A DNA stretch of 64,000 bases from Miltoncostaea sp050249835 (GCA_050249835.1 JBFWPT010000004.1:1-64000), one strand, 5' to 3'; shown: positions 8,362 to 18,052, numbered from the stretch's first letter. Numbers and translations: made by a program. The notes: a model not told the origin generated them from the letters alone.

Positions 8362-11300
8362 GCGCCCAGCGCTCCGGCGCCAGACTGGGCCCCGGCGCGG
8401 GCGGCGCGCGCCTGCTCGGACTGGACGTGGCGGACGAGCCGCATTCGCCCCTCGGCCCCCTCCACGAGCACACCGGTGGCGCGCAGGCGTTCGACGCTCG
8501 CGTTCAGGTCGCGCTCTGACAGGCCCGGCAGCATGCCGCGCAGCCGGTGGTGGAGCAGGCGCGGCCACAGAGTCCGGCGTCGGCCCGCCCGCCGGTCGAA
8601 ATAGGAGTCGGCACCCCGCAGGACGTGCCGGATTAGGTGCGGGGTGAGTCCATGGAAGTTGTCCCAGACCAGGCGCTCGACAGCGTCGTCGAGGCGACGC
8701 TCGGCCTGGGGGCGACCGGCGCCGACAGACAGCGGGCGCGGGCGAGGGGTCTGGAAAGCCGACAGCAGGCCCGGGGGCACCTCGCCCGGGCTCCGGCGGG
8801 TGGTCCAGCAACTCGAGCAGCGCACGGCGGCGGTGGCGCAGATTCCCTCGGGCAACTCCTGGGCCTCGAAGTACTCCCCGAGCCCCTCAGCAGCGCAGCG
8901 CCGGTCCTGGTACCAGTCGCGCATCAGCCCGATCTCGCGGGCGCTGCGCGCCTGGCGTCGCCCGAGGCGCGCGAGGAAATCGTCCGGCAGGTCCTGACGG
9001 TGCGGCACTAGGCCGGTCAGCTGGTCGCGGTTCGGGGCCTGGGAGACGTCCAGGTGGCCGGCTATGTGTAGGTCCTGCAGGAGCGTCCAGGTCGCCCCCG
9101 CGTCGGCCGCCCGCGTCTCGTATCCCTCGACCTGGGCCGCCAGGCGCTCGTGAAGCCCGACCAAGGAGGTGCGGGCGATTGCCGGGGGCCCCGGGGCGAG
9201 CGCGAGCGCCAACACATCGACGAGAAGCGGCTCGGTGGCCGGCCGCTCGCCGGCGCTGATCGCGACCGTCTCGGGGAAGTCCCCCAGGTCATCGAGCGCG
9301 CCCGCCGCCGAGAGGGCCGCCAGCACCCGCATCACGCCGCCACGGTACTGGCTTTCCACCGCGGCCGAGACGGCCTGGCGGTGGCTCAGGCGACCGGCTG
9401 CGTGGTCCTCGGTGACAAGGTCGCGGGCGACTTCGCTGGCGCTCAGCACGCCGCCCTGGACCGACAGGAGCCGATCGCCGATGCGCCGCAGCAGCTGCTG
9501 GGAGAGATCCTGGGAGGTCATCCAGCGCACAAGCCCGATGCTGCGCCCGGTGACCAGCGCAAGTCCCGTGCCGGCCGGCCCGCCCGGCACCGGGTCGTCG
9601 GCGGGGTCGTCGGCGCCCGGTGTCCAGCGAGCCCCGTCGCGGCCGGCCCGGCCCAGCTGCTGGTAGAGGGCTGCCAGATCAGTCGGAGGCGAGACGACGA
9701 AGACGCAGCGGATATCGGGCCGGTCGATCCCCAGACCGAAGGCCGAGGTCGCCACCACGACCATCGGCGAGAAGCTCTCCTCGCCGCGGGCGGGGGCGGC
9801 GCGGAAATCGTTCGTCACCGAGGCCTTCTCGATCTCCGACAACCGGCCGTGGTACCGGCGCACCCGCGCCGCCTCCCCGGGTCCGACGAAGGCGGTCAGC
9901 TGGGCGTGCAGGGCGTCGACCTCGCGCACCGTCAAGCAGTAGAAGATCGCGTGGTCCTGCAGTTGCTCGACGACCGCCTCGACGAGGCCAGCAACCGCCA
10001 TAGGGCCGCCGCGGCCCGACGGCATCACCCGCCGGTGAAGGGCGAGTTCGGGCCGGAGCGGATTGGCGGTCACGTAACGGAAACCGGGCGGGTCGCCGCC
10101 GGTTGGCGGGCTCGGCGGAAGGCCGAAGAGCGCAGCGCGAAGCCCCTCGCGCACCGTCCGGTTGGCGGTGGCGGTGACCGCAGTGAGACGGAGCCCGGGG
10201 TGCTCGGCACGCAGCTCGCGCAGGAACCTCTCCATGCGTCGGAAGCTCGGTCGGAAGTCGTCGCCCCACTGCACAAGCGTGTGGGCTTCGTCGATCGCAA
10301 TCCGGCGCACGATCCCCGCTGCGACCGCACGGCGCACCATGTCCTGGAATTGGCGCTGCTGCATGCGCTCGGGCGAGACGTAGACGATCCGGATGCCGTG
10401 GTCGGCGGTGCCCGACAGCTGCTCGGAGACCTCGGCCTTGCCCATCCGCGAGGAGGACTCGGGCAGCGAGGCGACCAGGGCCCGCACGGCGCCCCCGATC
10501 GTGCGGTTCAGGTCCAGGGCCTGGTCGTGCATCAGCGACACCAGCGGGCTCACGACCAACGTCAGGCCCGGCAGGATCAGGGCCGGCAGCTGGAAGGTGA
10601 AGCTCTTGCCGTAGCCGGTCGGCAAGATCGCCAGCAGGTCCTGATCGGCCGCGACCGCCGCCAGGGCGTCCGCTTGGCGAGGGTGGAGCACAAGGGGCCC
10701 GTCGGCGTCCTTCAGGTGTCCTGCGACTCGCTCCGCCCGGTCGAGCAGCTCCCGAGTAAGGGTGCCTTCGGCCCGGTGGGCCTCGACCTCCTGCGCCGAG
10801 AGCCGCTCGGCGGCGATCGCCCGGGTGGCCGGCAGAAGTACCTGGGCCTCGAGGGCATCGGGCTCGCAGAGCGCGTCGCGGCGCTCGGAACTGAGGCGGC
10901 CAGACGCGGCCGTGAACTGCCATATCCGCCTCCAGCCCTCGGCCATCGTGACCACGTTGCCGCCGCCGGCCTCGCCAGTTTCGGGGTCGTCCTCGAGCAG
11001 GCCCGGATCGAGTGAGCCGAGGAAGACGCGCCGGTAGACGTGGCGCTGGCGGGTCGCCCCGGCGAGCTTGCGGTCGGAAATCACCACCACGCCCCGGTGC
11101 CGGCGGCTGCGAATGAGCCGGCCGACCGCCTGACGCAGCTCGATCGCTCCCTTGGCCAGGTAGTAATGCTCGGTGGCGTAGGCCTCTGGATCGGGCTCGC
11201 CGGCGGCCTCGGCGCGGGCGGCTACCTGGGCACGGCGGGCGACCAGCAGCGGGTCGGCGAAGGGCGCGAAGGGCAGCTTGTTGATCCAGACCAGGCCGAG

Positions 11301-14300
11301 GCGCTCGGGGTCCTCGACATCGACGCCCTGCCAGAGTCCTTTGGTGCCGCAGAGGATCCCGCCGACGCTGCGGAAGCTGGCGACCGCGCGCTGGTTGCCG
11401 TAAACCTCGGTGGCGACGACGGGCAGATCGAGCCCGCGCTCCACCAGCTCGGTTTCGAGGCGCTCGGCGATACCAGCGGCGCTCCCCTTAGCGGTGGTCA
11501 GCACCATCGCCCCGGCCCGCGCCGGCCCTGCTGGGTCGTCGCGGACGATGCACTCGCGTGCGTAGCCGGCCAGCTGGTGGGCGACCGAGCGGATCGCCCC
11601 CTGGGCCTGCTCGGCCCAAGAGGGGAAGTCCGACAGGCAGACAAGGCGCGCCTGGCCGGCCATGTCGAATGGGCTCTCGACGACGACCTCACCCACCGTC
11701 TCCTCGAGCCCAAGGCGCTCGCGCACGAACCCGAAGCTGCCGGCGACCTGGAGGGTGGCCGAGACGTAGTAGCTGAGCGGAAAGGAACCGGTGAAGGAGC
11801 GCCAGCCGGGATCGGCCGGCAGCTCGATCGGCGCCGAGACGATCCGGAAGCGCAGGAAGCGCGGGCCTCGGGCAAGATCGGAGCCGTTCAGGTGCTCGAG
11901 GTAAACGACCCGGTTGGGCACCGCAGGCGCGGGAGCGGGCGCGACGTTCCCGTCTTCCTCGTGGCCCTCGTCCTCAAGGCTGAGCTGGTCGGTGGCCTCG
12001 TCCTCGGCCTCGGCTTCCTCCGTCTCGGGCTCGTCGGTCGCGTCCCCGGGCTGCTCGCCGGCTTCGCGCGCGGCGGCCGCCGCAGGGTCAGCGCCGCCGG
12101 GCTGCCCGAGAACCGCTGCCAGGTCGGCGAGGATCGCCCGCAGGTCGCCGGCCATGGCCGCTGTGCGTCCGAGCACACTGAACAGCCGCTCGCGCGTGAA
12201 GTGGTCGAGACGATCGGACATCGCCCCGGCGTAGCCGCGCACGAGGCTCTCAAGCGGTCCCAGCAACTGGCGCTCGAGCTGGCCGAGATAGCCTCGCAGG
12301 ATCTCCACCCGGCGCAGGCCGGCGCCGCCGCTGAAGGGACTAGCGAGGGTGCGCTGGGAGCCCGGCTCGTCGCCGTCGAGAAGCTCGAGCGCCGCCTGGG
12401 GGAGGCGGTGGGTGTCCAGGAAGCGCTCCAGGTCGCCGAGCACCTCCGCCACTCGGGCGCCGGCCGGGTGGCTAGAGGCGTCGGCGAAGAAGCCCCGAGC
12501 CTCGCGTACGAGGCGCTCGAGGCCCTGGTATTCGAGCTCGGTCGACAGGGCCGCGGTGGCGGCGTCCTCGAGCGCGTGCGCCTCATCGATCAGCAGCAGC
12601 GTCTTCGGCCCAATGACAGCCAGCTCATCGCGGTTGGCCATCAGCAGCGCGTGGTTGGCGACCACCAGACGGTGGTCCGAAAGAGCCTCGGCTACCCGAT
12701 CGGTGTGGAGCGACAATTCGTCCGCGCCGGCCCGGTACTCGCCGATGGCCGCCTGGGAGAGGGTCGCCAGGTAGAGGCTGCGCCGCCCGCGGCTGTGCTC
12801 CTCGAAGAAGGCCGGGATGTCGACAGAGTCGATGCTCCGCGACTCCCAGTCCTCGAGCATCGTCGACGTGGGGCTCAGCAAGCGCAGGGCCAAGTAGACC
12901 AATAGCTCGCGGTAGGCGAGCGCCTCACGCACCCCCCGCGGCTGGCCGGTCGCGCGTGCGGTGGCGTCGGCCAGGGCCACTACCACGGCCCGCAAGGACA
13001 GGCGGTTGCCGGCGCCCTTGACCAGGTCGGTGAGCGAGCGCAGCCCGGGGATCGCCTCTTCCGAGAGCGCGTCGATGTCGCCGGCCAGCTGGGCCTGGAG
13101 CTGCTTGGTGAAGGTCGAGATCACGACGCGCCGCTCGGGGTCACCCGAGAGCCAGTCGATCGCCGCGGCGAGCATCGCGTAGCTCTTGCCGGTGCCGGTC
13201 GGAGCCTCGATCAGCGCCGGCGAGCCGACCCCGACGCAACGCCGCAACTCGTCGGCCATGTGCTCCTGGGCCTCGCGTGGCTCCATGTCGTGGCCGGGGC
13301 GGGCGGCGCGCGCGAGGGCGAGCGGGGTGAGGGCGCCGCGCTCGTCGCGCATGGAGGCCGGGACCGCCAGCGGCCCGAGGGAGGGGGCAGGCGGCGCCGG
13401 TGGGTCGCCTGGATCGGGCGGAACGCGTCGGCGCCGCGGCCGGTCGGCGAGGGCGTCGCCGAGGATGCGGGCCACTTCGCCGTCGTCGTGGGTCCGCGTC
13501 GCCGGAGCGATCCGGGCCAGGTCGAACAGCAGCTCGAAGGCGTCCCCGTCGCCGGCGACGGCGGCCACCAGGTCGCGCACGGGGCCGTCCATGCGGCGCA
13601 GCTGGCGCGCGCCCGCGCCCATGATCAGCGCCAGCAGTCGGGCGTCGTCGAGAGCATCGTGCCAAACGAGCTCCTCGGCGGAGATGCGGAGCCGCTCGGC
13701 GATCTGGAGAAGGCGGTGCTGGCGCGGCGGGGTGGGCCACAGGCAGAGCGCCAGGTAATAGCCGTCCACCGGTCGCACCAGGTCAAGGCCCGGCAGCCCC
13801 TCGCGCTCATAGGCACGCTCGAGCAAGGGGAAGTCGTGGGATAGCCCGTTGTAGGCGACGATGTTGTCCGCCTCGGCGGCGAAGGCGCGCACCTCCTCCA
13901 GCACCTCGGCTGCTGGGCGCGCCTCCGCGGCGTGGCGGGCACGCACTCCCGGGTCATGGATGCGCTCAGCGTCGTCTGGCTCGAGATCGAGGAAGGCGCT
14001 GAAGCTGCGCTGGGCGCGGACCCAGGCGCGGTCGTGGCCGAAGCGCACGAGCCCTACCTGGTAGATGCGCTGCTCTCGATGAGGTGTTTCGACCGAGAGC
14101 CTCACAACCGACTCGAGGTCGAGCGCGACGACCCGACGAGGTCGGTCGCCGACGGTGACCTCAGCCTGGCTCTCCTGGGCGCCCGTCCCCCGAGTGGCCT
14201 GCAAATCGACGGCGCGAACTCGCCCGTGGGCGCGATGAAACCGGTCCGGATGGCGACGCACTGTCGCTTCCAGCCGGCCTGGTCCGATTGCCGGCCAGCG

Positions 14301-14405
14301 CCGGCGTGCCAGCTCCAGCAGCTCCGGGGTGGCGAGGCCCTCGGGATGGGCCGCAAGCAGTCGCCAAAGCTCGGCAGCCTCTCCGTGCAGAGGCGCGTCG
14401 CTCAA
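8358..14405 (-). CDS. DEDDh exonuclease - DinG/XPD helicase - RecQ helicase fusion (operon gene A)
   Basis: A 2015-residue multi-enzyme protein. The TTG start at 14405 has a GGAGG Shine-Dalgarno 6 nt upstream. Domains in order: a short winged-helix-like N-terminus (1-85); a DEDDh exonuclease with ALDLES near 92, YNGLSHDF near 183 and HDALDDAR near 248; and a DinG/XPD-type helicase with APTGTGKS near 402, LLIDEAH near 608 and QAVGRLIRS near 1095. An acidic linker lies near 770-805 inside that helicase. A RecQ-type helicase follows, with LPTGYGKS near 1262, IDEAHTLVQWGDDFRP near 1373, TATAN near 1407 and QLGRAGRDG near 1565. A Cys cluster near 1850 fits a RecQ zinc site, and the C-terminus looks winged-helix. 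The segment where XPD/DinG enzymes carry Fe-S cysteines has none: KGxxNYLC is replaced by KGAGNRLS. Exonuclease-DinG fusions are known (DinG-type in Firmicutes), but the added RecQ is unusual. Confidence 0.88.
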   Translation of the reverse strand: MSDAPLHGEAAELWRLLAAHPEGLATPELLELARRRWPAIGPGRLEATVRRHPDRFHRAHGRVRAVDLQATRGTGAQESQAEVTVGDRPRRVVALDLESVVRLSVETPHREQRIYQVGLVRFGHDRAWVRAQRSFSAFLDLEPDDAERIHDPGVRARHAAEARPAAEVLEEVRAFAAEADNIVAYNGLSHDFPLLERAYEREGLPGLDLVRPVDGYYLALCLWPTPPRQHRLLQIAERLRISAEELVWHDALDDARLLALIMGAGARQLRRMDGPVRDLVAAVAGDGDAFELLFDLARIAPATRTHDDGEVARILGDALADRPRRRRVPPDPGDPPAPPAPSLGPLAVPASMRDERGALTPLALARAARPGHDMEPREAQEHMADELRRCVGVGSPALIEAPTGTGKSYAMLAAAIDWLSGDPERRVVISTFTKQLQAQLAGDIDALSEEAIPGLRSLTDLVKGAGNRLSLRAVVVALADATARATGQPRGVREALAYRELLVYLALRLLSPTSTMLEDWESRSIDSVDIPAFFEEHSRGRRSLYLATLSQAAIGEYRAGADELSLHTDRVAEALSDHRLVVANHALLMANRDELAVIGPKTLLLIDEAHALEDAATAALSTELEYQGLERLVREARGFFADASSHPAGARVAEVLGDLERFLDTHRLPQAALELLDGDEPGSQRTLASPFSGGAGLRRVEILRGYLGQLERQLLGPLESLVRGYAGAMSDRLDHFTRERLFSVLGRTAAMAGDLRAILADLAAVLGQPGGADPAAAAAREAGEQPGDATDEPETEEAEAEDEATDQLSLEDEGHEEDGNVAPAPAPAVPNRVVYLEHLNGSDLARGPRFLRFRIVSAPIELPADPGWRSFTGSFPLSYYVSATLQVAGSFGFVRERLGLEETVGEVVVESPFDMAGQARLVCLSDFPSWAEQAQGAIRSVAHQLAGYARECIVRDDPAGPARAGAMVLTTAKGSAAGIAERLETELVERGLDLPVVATEVYGNQRAVASFRSVGGILCGTKGLWQGVDVEDPERLGLVWINKLPFAPFADPLLVARRAQVAARAEAAGEPDPEAYATEHYYLAKGAIELRQAVGRLIRSRRHRGVVVISDRKLAGATRQRHVYRRVFLGSLDPGLLEDDPETGEAGGGNVVTMAEGWRRIWQFTAASGRLSSERRDALCEPDALEAQVLLPATRAIAAERLSAQEVEAHRAEGTLTRELLDRAERVAGHLKDADGPLVLHPRQADALAAVAADQDLLAILPTGYGKSFTFQLPALILPGLTLVVSPLVSLMHDQALDLNRTIGGAVRALVASLPESSSRMGKAEVSEQLSGTADHGIRIVYVSPERMQQRQFQDMVRRAVAAGIVRRIAIDEAHTLVQWGDDFRPSFRRMERFLRELRAEHPGLRLTAVTATANRTVREGLRAALFGLPPSPPTGGDPPGFRYVTANPLRPELALHRRVMPSGRGGPMAVAGLVEAVVEQLQDHAIFYCLTVREVDALHAQLTAFVGPGEAARVRRYHGRLSEIEKASVTNDFRAAPARGEESFSPMVVVATSAFGLGIDRPDIRCVFVVSPPTDLAALYQQLGRAGRDGARWTPGADDPADDPVPGGPAGTGLALVTGRSIGLVRWMTSQDLSQQLLRRIGDRLLSVQGGVLSASEVARDLVTEDHAAGRLSHRQAVSAAVESQYRGGVMRVLAALSAAGALDDLGDFPETVAISAGERPATEPLLVDVLALALAPGPPAIARTSLVGLHERLAAQVEGYETRAADAGATWTLLQDLHIAGHLDVSQAPNRDQLTGLVPHRQDLPDDFLARLGRRQARSAREIGLMRDWYQDRRCAAEGLGEYFEAQELPEGICATAAVRCSSCWTTRRSPGEVPPGLLSAFQTPRPRPLSVGAGRPQAERRLDDAVERLVWDNFHGLTPHLIRHVLRGADSYFDRRAGRRRTLWPRLLHHRLRGMLPGLSERDLNASVERLRATGVLVEGAEGRMRLVRHVQSEQARAARAGAQSGAGALGA

Positions 14406-14621
14406 TGGCTGCCTCCGACTGCCCGCATGCTCTCGCTAGCGATGATCTCTCCCAGCCCACCGTTGTTAGCCGCCGCCGGGGTCACGAATATCACGCGCCA
14501 GCCGGATTTGGGCCAACCGGTCGGGCTCCATCCGGGCACGAGAGGCGAGGTCGGCGGTCACGCTATCGGTGCAGCAGGTCACACTCGGGCACAGTTGCAT
14601 CAGCTATGATGCTCGCCGATT
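14406..14621. promoter_or_regulatory. Divergent promoter region and candidate oriT next to the relaxase
   Basis: 216 bp separate the divergent helicase operon and relaxase gene. Visible elements are an imperfect inverted repeat around 14503-14522 (CCGG, TTGG, CCAA, CCGG in that order) and three copies of GGTCAC spread over about 100 bp. MobF origins of transfer usually lie next to the relaxase gene, so this is the most likely place for one. No nic site can be named from sequence alone. Confidence 0.35.
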
Positions 14622-17594
14622 ATGTTGACGTTACGAGCTGCGAAGGAGGCCGAGTACTACGAACGGCCCGAGTTCGCCGCCGACGACTACTACGCCGAGC
14701 GGGGCCAGGTCCGCGGCACCTGGGCGGGGCGCGGGGCGCAGGCGCTCGGGCTGTCGGGAGCGCCGAGCGAGGGCGACCTCGGTGTGCTGCTCGAGGGACG
14801 CAATGCTCGGAGCGGGGCCGTGCTCGCCGGGACGGCACGGCGCATTGGCGGGAACGTGGCGTTCGACCTCACCTTCGCCGCGCCCAAGAGCGTCAGCGTG
14901 CTGGCCGCGGTTGGGGACCAGGACGTCCGGGCGGCGGTGATCGAGGCCCACGCGCGTGGGGTGGACGCGGCGCTCGACTACCTGGAGCGCCAGGCCTGCT
15001 TCGTCCGTCGCGGCCGCAACGGGTTGACCGTCCTTCCCGCTGAGGGCTTCGTCGGTGCGCTCTACGTCCACGAAATGGCCCGCTCCGGCGATCCCCACCT
15101 GCACGCGCATCTCGTGATCGCCAACCGGGTTCGCGGGCCGGACGGGCGCTGGTCGGCGCCCGACATGCGCCCGGTCTACGCCCACGCCAAGACGGCCGGC
15201 ACGATCGCCGACGCGGTCATGCGCGCCGAGCTCTCGCGCTCGCTCGGCCCCGAATGGGGCCCGGTGGGCAACGGGATCGCCGAGTTGGCTGCCGTGCCCG
15301 CGGCGGTGCGTGAGCACTTCTCGGGCCGCCACGCCGAGATCATGGAGGAGGCGACCGCCCGCGGGCTCACCTCGATGGCGGGCATCGCCGCCATCCAGCG
15401 CGAGACCCGCGACCGCAAGCGCGTCGTCGATCGACGCGAGGCGGTCGCCGGCTGGCGCGCCCGCGCCGCCGAGCACGGCTTCGGTGAGCACGAGCTCGCA
15501 CGTGCCCTCGGACGGGCACGCCCGATCGGCGGGTCGGGCTACACAAAGCGCCTTCGTGCTCACGCCACGCACATGCTCGGCCCCGAGGGCCTCACCCGCC
15601 AGAGCTCCACCTTCACTCGTCGCGAGGTGATCCAGCAGCTGGCCGACGTCCACCCCGAGGGCGCGCCGGCCGGGCGACTGGAGCGCCTGGCCGACCAGTT
15701 CCTCGCCCGGGCCTGCGTCCCGCTCACGGACGAGGACCGGGACGTCCGCCACCGCGAGCCGCTCTACACGACGCCGGACATGTTGGCGGCCGAGGTGCGC
15801 CTGCTCGAGGCGGCCACCGGCCACGATCCCAGGGGCCCGGTCACCGCGGACCCGCGGGCGCTGGAGGCGGCGATCGCCGCGCGCCCCAGTCTCGGCGGCG
15901 ACCAGGCCGCCGCCGTCCGGCACCTGGCGAGCGGCGTGGACCGCGTCCGGGTGATGGAGGCCCGGGCTGGCACCGGCAAGACCTTCACCCTCGCCGCCCT
16001 CCGTGAGGCCTACAGGTATTCAGGGGTGCCGGTGGTCGGCGTCGCCTGGCAGGGCCAGGCCGCCGACGTCTTGCAGCGCGAGGCGGGCATCCCATCCCAG
16101 ACGGCCGCCCTGCTCCTTGCCCGGGTCGAGAGGGGAGACGACGACGCGATCCCCCACCGCGCGGTGGTCGTGGTGGACGAGGCCTCGGTGATGCCGACCC
16201 GGTCGCTTGAGCGCCTCGTCCAAGCCGCCGCGTGGGCCTCGGCGCGCGTCGTCCTCGTCGGCGACCGCGCCCAGCTTCCCTCGATCGACGCCGGCGGCGG
16301 CTTCGCCGCCCTCGCCGATCACCTCGGCGCGGTCGAGCTGACCGAGAACCGCCGCCAGGCCACCGAGCTGCAGCGTCGCATCGCCGGACACCTCGCGGAG
16401 GGGCGGGCCGCCGACGCGGTCGCGCTCCTCTCCGAGAGCGGGCGCCTCCAGTCCTTCGAGGATGCACGTGACGCGCGCATCGCCCTCGTGACCGCCTGGG
16501 CGCAGGCAGAGATGGAATCGCCTGGGCGCAACCTGATGCTCGCCCACGACCGCCACGACGTCGCCGAGCTGAACCGCCTCGCACGCGAGTGGCGCGAGGC
16601 CTGGGGGTTCATCTCCGACCGGCGGATCACCGTCTCCGGAACCGAATGGGCGATCGGCGATCGGATGGTCTGTCGACGCAACGACTACGCCCTCGGTGTG
16701 CGCAACGGCACCCAGGGGACCGTCGTCGACCTCGGCCGCCACGCCGAGCACCTCGACCTGCTCACCGACCACGACGAGACGATCCGCATCCCCGCCGACT
16801 ACCTCGCCCACGCCCGCCACGGCTACGCCCTCACCGGCCACGTCTCCCAGGGGGAGTCCGTCGACCGCACCTTCGTCCTCGCGAGCCCCGAGCGCGGGGG
16901 AGCCGAGTGGGCCTATGTCGCCGGCTCACGCCAGCGCCACGACCTCCAGGTCTTCGTCACCCACCACGAGGCCGAGGGCGTCGAGGAGGCCCTCGCCCGC
17001 GCCTGGTCGCGTTCGCAGGCGAAGTCGCTCGCGCTCGAGCTGGTTGACCCGGCGGCTCGGGAGTCGGCGATGGACGCGGTGCGCGGCAACCTCGACGGTG
17101 CCACCCCCGAGCGGCTGATCGCTCGTGTTGAGGAGCTGCGCGCAGCACGCGCGTCGGCTCGCGACGGCGCGACCGGGGCGCCCAACCACCAGCTCGTGCG
17201 AGTGGCCGGGCTTCGCGCTGCCGTGGCGCGCGCCCGGGAGGGAGCAGAGGACGCCGAAGCCCGCCTGGCGCGCCTCGCGCAGCGCATCGACCACATCCCG
17301 GCCTGGCGCCGCCGAGACCGGACGCGGGCGCGCTCCGACATCGAGCGGGCGCGCAGAGACCTCGAGCGCCATCGCCGCGACGGGCGCGCCGCGCAGGGCG
17401 AGCTGGCTCGGCTCGGCTCCGTCGACGGCAGCGAGGACCGGCAGCGCGCGCAGCGGCTCGGGGTCGAGCTGTCCGCGCTCGAGAGCAGGCTTGCCCCATG
17501 GAGGGATTCTCCTGAAGGCGCCCGCACCCAGGCCGGCCGCGATCGGGCTCCGGCCCAACGGGTGGCCGAGCGTGCCCTCGGCCACGGGAGGTAG
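14622..17594 (+). CDS. MobF-family relaxase-helicase (TrwC/TraA type)
   Basis: A 990-residue conjugative relaxase that would nick oriT, stay bound to the 5' end and unwind the strand for transfer. The N-terminus MLTLRAAKEAEYY with Tyr pairs at 12-13 and 23-24 matches the catalytic tyrosines of the TrwC family. DLTFAAPKSVSVL lies near residue 82, and the metal-binding triad lies in HLHAHL near 158-163. The C-terminal half is a RecD-like helicase: EARAGTGKTFTL near 449, VVVDEAS near 516, and YALTGHVSQGES near 733. The last 150 residues look coiled-coil. No Shine-Dalgarno precedes the ATG, so the start rests on family similarity and may be leaderless. No coupling protein or type IV secretion genes are in view, so the element is at least mobilizable. 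Confidence 0.93.
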   Translation: MLTLRAAKEAEYYERPEFAADDYYAERGQVRGTWAGRGAQALGLSGAPSEGDLGVLLEGRNARSGAVLAGTARRIGGNVAFDLTFAAPKSVSVLAAVGDQDVRAAVIEAHARGVDAALDYLERQACFVRRGRNGLTVLPAEGFVGALYVHEMARSGDPHLHAHLVIANRVRGPDGRWSAPDMRPVYAHAKTAGTIADAVMRAELSRSLGPEWGPVGNGIAELAAVPAAVREHFSGRHAEIMEEATARGLTSMAGIAAIQRETRDRKRVVDRREAVAGWRARAAEHGFGEHELARALGRARPIGGSGYTKRLRAHATHMLGPEGLTRQSSTFTRREVIQQLADVHPEGAPAGRLERLADQFLARACVPLTDEDRDVRHREPLYTTPDMLAAEVRLLEAATGHDPRGPVTADPRALEAAIAARPSLGGDQAAAVRHLASGVDRVRVMEARAGTGKTFTLAALREAYRYSGVPVVGVAWQGQAADVLQREAGIPSQTAALLLARVERGDDDAIPHRAVVVVDEASVMPTRSLERLVQAAAWASARVVLVGDRAQLPSIDAGGGFAALADHLGAVELTENRRQATELQRRIAGHLAEGRAADAVALLSESGRLQSFEDARDARIALVTAWAQAEMESPGRNLMLAHDRHDVAELNRLAREWREAWGFISDRRITVSGTEWAIGDRMVCRRNDYALGVRNGTQGTVVDLGRHAEHLDLLTDHDETIRIPADYLAHARHGYALTGHVSQGESVDRTFVLASPERGGAEWAYVAGSRQRHDLQVFVTHHEAEGVEEALARAWSRSQAKSLALELVDPAARESAMDAVRGNLDGATPERLIARVEELRAARASARDGATGAPNHQLVRVAGLRAAVARAREGAEDAEARLARLAQRIDHIPAWRRRDRTRARSDIERARRDLERHRRDGRAAQGELARLGSVDGSEDRQRAQRLGVELSALESRLAPWRDSPEGARTQAGRDRAPAQRVAERALGHGR

Positions 17595-17600
17595 TGGTCC

Positions 17601-18008
17601 GTGAGCGATCACCGCTTCCAGGCCGTCTACTACCGCGCCGCCGACGGTGGCCAGCCCGTCGATGACTTCATCGAGGGTCTGGATGCGCGCGCCCAGGCGG
17701 TGCTCGACCAGCAGATCGAGCGGCTCAACCTGCTCGGCCCGAGCCGGCCCCATCTGCCGTTCCCGCACAGCTCCCAGATCGAGGGCGAGCTCCGCGAGCT
17801 GCGCTGCCACTTCGGCTCGACGCTCTACCGGGTCCTGTACCGGCGCTCGGGGAACCTGATCGTCCTCCTCCACATGTTCCGGAAGGACACCGGCCAGGTC
17901 CCCGAGCGCGAGATCGCGATCGCCCGGGCGCGCTTCGAGGACTTCCGTGCGCGCATGGACGCACCGCGCCGTCGCCCACCGCGCGCGGCGGGCCGGGACG
18001 CGCCGTAG
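17601..18008 (+). CDS. RelE/HigB-like toxin (phage Gp49-like family)
   Basis: A 135-residue basic protein starting with GTG, with GGGAGG 9 nt upstream, six bases after the relaxase stop. The pattern YYRAADGGQPVDDFIEGLD, then HSSQIEGELRELR, then LYRVLYRR and LLHMFRKDTGQVP is that of HigB/Gp49-type toxins, which cut mRNA on the ribosome. The tail RARFEDFRARM is also typical. The cognate XRE-type antitoxin follows, which is the toxin-first order of higBA modules. It probably stabilises the mobile element. Its closeness to the relaxase suggests cotranscription with it. Confidence 0.88.
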   Translation: MSDHRFQAVYYRAADGGQPVDDFIEGLDARAQAVLDQQIERLNLLGPSRPHLPFPHSSQIEGELRELRCHFGSTLYRVLYRRSGNLIVLLHMFRKDTGQVPEREIAIARARFEDFRARMDAPRRRPPRAAGRDAP

Positions 18009-18010
18009 CG

Positions 18011-18030
18011 CTTATCAAGTCTGGTAAGAT
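18011..18030 (+). promoter_or_regulatory. Internal promoter and operator of the antitoxin gene
   Basis: An extended -10 element TGGTAAGAT ends at 18030, about 22 nt before the antitoxin ATG. It overlaps an imperfect inverted repeat (CTTATC at 18011-18016, GGTAAG at 18023-18028, five of six pairs matching). No good -35 is seen. The layout fits autorepression by the antitoxin. Confidence 0.45.
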
Positions 18031-18052
18031 TGTGGTCGATCGAAGGAGAGAC

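Noticed and set aside
9150..12905. Long plus-strand open frames of about 620 codons opposite the exonuclease-helicase gene
   Set aside because: They read through the complement of well-conserved helicase motifs and show no protein family features.
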